Of a stretch of 22,730 bases of DNA, positions 21,366 through 22,730 are shown piece after piece; the first letter of the stretch is position 1, and each line of letters opens with the position of its first letter. The stretch is from Phycisphaerae bacterium (GTDB lineage Bacteria > Planctomycetota > Phycisphaerae > Sedimentisphaerales > SG8-4), in NCBI GenBank assembly GCA_030603035.1, contig JAUVYQ010000024.1:1-22730 (forward strand), given 5' to 3'. The notes under the pieces were generated by a model. The model was given only the letters and a program-made list of their open reading frames with translations, searched no databases and had not been told where the DNA came from. Both the position numbers and the translations under genes were made by a program.

Positions 21366-21407
21366 GCGAATCGAGCCACGAGTCACCAATCACGAGCCAC
21401 GCACTAC
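21366..21407. repeat. Heptamer array at the 3' end of the V-ATPase D gene
   Basis: Six units in 7-bp register: GCGAATC, GAGCCAC, GAGTCAC, CAATCAC, GAGCCAC, GCACTAC. The stop codon of the reverse-strand D gene lies in the last unit. Confidence 0.65.
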
Positions 21408-22021
21408 GCCCTTATGATATCGGCGATTTTCATAAGCCGGGTAGTGTTGTCGCGCTCGGCTTCGGCGAGTTTGTCGTAAATGAACCTGATGGTCTCGTGC
21501 AGTTCGGGAATGACAACGTGCTCCAATACGTTGACCCTTCGGCGGGTCATCTGAAGCTCAATAGCAAGAAGGCGGGCCTGCTTTTCCTTTTCAGCAAGCT
21601 CAATTAAATGGTCGAAAGCTCGCTCCAAAGCCAATAATGCGACGTCTAATTCGCCGGATGTCGCCAGAAAGCCGTAACAGATAATCTCGCCGGCCATTTC
21701 TTTGGCCAGATGCGGTACCTTTACGTTCATAACGCGAGCGAAACTAATAGCGAGCGTGAACTTTTTGGTCGGGACTTCAAGGGCGGCCTTTGTATCTTCC
21801 GGCTCCATTGTTGCGCGGGCGAGCATAAAACGGCGGCACGTTTCCAACAGCTCTGTTTCGACACGCCTGCGGAGGGGCTTGATTTGCCTGGCGATTTGAA
21901 TTAGCTGACGGGAAATCTCATCTCTCTTTTCACTGAGCAAGTGATGGCCGCGAGTAGCCAAAACCACCCGTTTGCGCAGCTGCAACAGCTCCATTCGGGT
22001 TGCATTAACGTTTTCAAGCAT
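21404..22021 (-). CDS. atpD: V-type ATP synthase subunit D
   Basis: 205 residues, the normal length for V/A-type subunit D (200-230). This is the central-stalk rotor subunit that turns inside the A3B3 head. Typical features are the N-terminus NATRMELLQLRKRVVLATRGHHLLSEKRDEI, long coiled-coil helices at both ends, and the C-terminal block RRRVNVLEHVVIPELHETIRFIYDKLAEAERD with the family's RRVNALE motif. It follows subunit B by 27 bases on the same strand, the standard A-B-D order. The ribosome site is weak because the junction is occupied by a heptamer array, so expression probably depends on read-through from B. Confidence 0.95.
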   Translation of the reverse strand: MLENVNATRMELLQLRKRVVLATRGHHLLSEKRDEISRQLIQIARQIKPLRRRVETELLETCRRFMLARATMEPEDTKAALEVPTKKFTLAISFARVMNVKVPHLAKEMAGEIICYGFLATSGELDVALLALERAFDHLIELAEKEKQARLLAIELQMTRRRVNVLEHVVIPELHETIRFIYDKLAEAERDNTTRLMKIADIIRA

Positions 22022-22026
22022 AATTT

Positions 22027-22061
22027 GTCGCTCGTCGCCCGTCGCTCGTTATTCGTTATTC
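22027..22061. repeat. Heptamer array at the V-ATPase B/D junction
   Basis: Five units in 7-bp register on the + strand: GTCGCTC, GTCGCCC, GTCGCTC, GTTATTC, GTTATTC. On the coding strand these read GAATAAC, GAATAAC, GAGCGAC, GGGCGAC, GAGCGAC. They encode the final Asn-Asn-Glu of subunit B, supply its TAA stop and fill the space before subunit D. Confidence 0.75.
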
Positions 22062-22730
22062 TTTTTGCGGAACCGTGGCATATACTTTTCTATGAGTTTG
22101 ATATCGATACGCTTTAGCTCGACGTTTTCGAACATACTGAGCAGCTCCCAGCCGAGGTCGAGGGTCGTTTCGACCGAGCGATTCTCGTAATAGTCCTGCG
22201 AGACATATTCGGCCTCGAATTTGTCGGCGAATGTCATATATTTCTTGTCTTCTTCCGACAGTGCGGCTTCGCCCATAATGGTTGCCAGCTCCTGTGCTTC
22301 TTTGCCGCGGGCATAGGCGGCGTAAAGCTGGTTATAAAGGTCGGCGTGGTCTTCGCGGGTCTTGCCTTCGCCGATGCCCTTATCTTTAAGTCGCGACAGA
22401 GACGGCAAGACGTCAACCGGCGGCGAGATGGCCTTTCTGTGCAAAGGACGGGACAGAATAATCTGGCCTTCGGTGATATAGCCGGTCAGGTCCGGTACCG
22501 GGTGGGTCTTGTCATCCTCGGGCATTGTCAATACCGGCACCATTGTAATAGAGCCCTTTTTGCCTTTGATTCGCCCGGCCCTTTCGTAAACGGTTGCCAG
22601 GTCCGTGTAGAGGTATCCGGGATATCCTCGCCGGCCCGGCACCTCTTTTCTCGCTGCGCTGATTTCCCGAAGCGCCTCGCAGTAGTTGGTCATATCATTT
22701 AAGATTACCAGAACGTGCATATCCAGGTCG
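22049..22730 (-). CDS. atpB: V-type ATP synthase subunit B, N-terminal part outside window
   Basis: The frame is open to the right edge (DLD precedes the ATG at 22720), so that ATG is internal. About 226 C-terminal residues are present of the usual ~430-470. Hallmarks are [52 protein letters not shown], followed by [32 protein letters not shown] and [13 protein letters not shown], all typical of the non-catalytic nucleotide-binding B subunit. The last residues (KKNNE) derive from a heptamer repeat. Subunit D follows; further ATPase genes are expected beyond the right edge. Confidence 0.95.
   Translation of the reverse strand, partial: DLDMHVLVILNDMTNYCEALREISAARKEVPGRRGYPGYLYTDLATVYERAGRIKGKKGSITMVPVLTMPEDDKTHPVPDLTGYITEGQIILSRPLHRKAISPPVDVLPSLSRLKDKGIGEGKTREDHADLYNQLYAAYARGKEAQELATIMGEAALSEEDKKYMTFADKFEAEYVSQDYYENRSVETTLDLGWELLSMFENVELKRIDIKLIEKYMPRFRKKNNE

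Noticed and set aside
17112..21407. Short repeats considered as a CRISPR array
   Set aside because: Units are 7-8 bp without spacers of constant length, and no cas genes are present.
21350..21607. Forward ORF opposite V-ATPase subunit D
   Set aside because: It is a shadow of the reverse-strand gene, whose identity is certain.

Overview
The window reads as bacterial chromosome from the Planctomycetota, most likely the Phycisphaerae/Sedimentisphaerales side. This rests on protein style, not on a marker gene. The signs are large secreted beta-helix/lamin-tail proteins, a secreted protein with a single dockerin-like calcium loop (GDLDSDGDVD..LAENWL), Tat-type TRRDFL leaders, secreted polysaccharide-degrading enzymes, a V/A-type ATPase operon, and gene-poor stretches full of short interspersed repeats. 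No tRNA, rRNA, CRISPR array or intact transposase was found.

Layout. 1-7.4 kb: secreted carbohydrate-related genes, namely the 3' part of a beta-helix/lamin-tail protein, a GH123/DUF4091-like protein, a heparinase II/III-like protein, and a Tat-leader ORF cut off after 37 codons by an octamer tandem repeat. 7.5-11.3 kb: cell-envelope proteins, namely a Ser/Thr/Arg-rich repetitive protein with a Tyr/Trp-rich segment and TPRs, a dockerin-like secreted protein whose tail runs into hairpin repeats, and a glycine-zipper lipoprotein. 11.5-15.2 kb: a probable operon of an ECF-like sigma factor, a small basic protein, a protein whose N-terminus matches the archaeal-type threonyl-tRNA editing domain, a sodium:solute symporter, and a 55-residue single-span membrane peptide. 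15.5-16.9 kb: a reverse-strand, AT-richer membrane-anchored HEAT-repeat protein. 16.9-18.1 kb: a long repeat region with a strong terminator hairpin, a near-consensus promoter and a candidate structured RNA. 18.1-21.3 kb: small single genes separated by repeats (rubrerythrin-like, lipoprotein methyltransferase, DUF302, twin CBS). 21.4-22.7 kb: V-type ATPase subunits D and B on the reverse strand, B running off the window.

The most notable signals lie between the genes. A 57-bp element with 46 identities stands upstream of both the repetitive surface protein and the sigma-factor operon, each time followed by CAGTAT/ATACTG hairpins. A 45-bp promoter-like direct repeat precedes the methyltransferase and DUF302 genes. 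Degenerate heptamer arrays begin at the stop codons of several genes. A diverged copy of the rubrerythrin 3' end supplies the stop codon of the CBS gene. A small structured-RNA candidate follows a TTGACT-17-TAAAAT promoter. Among the proteins, the editing-domain fusion and the tiny peptide behind the symporter are the most unusual.
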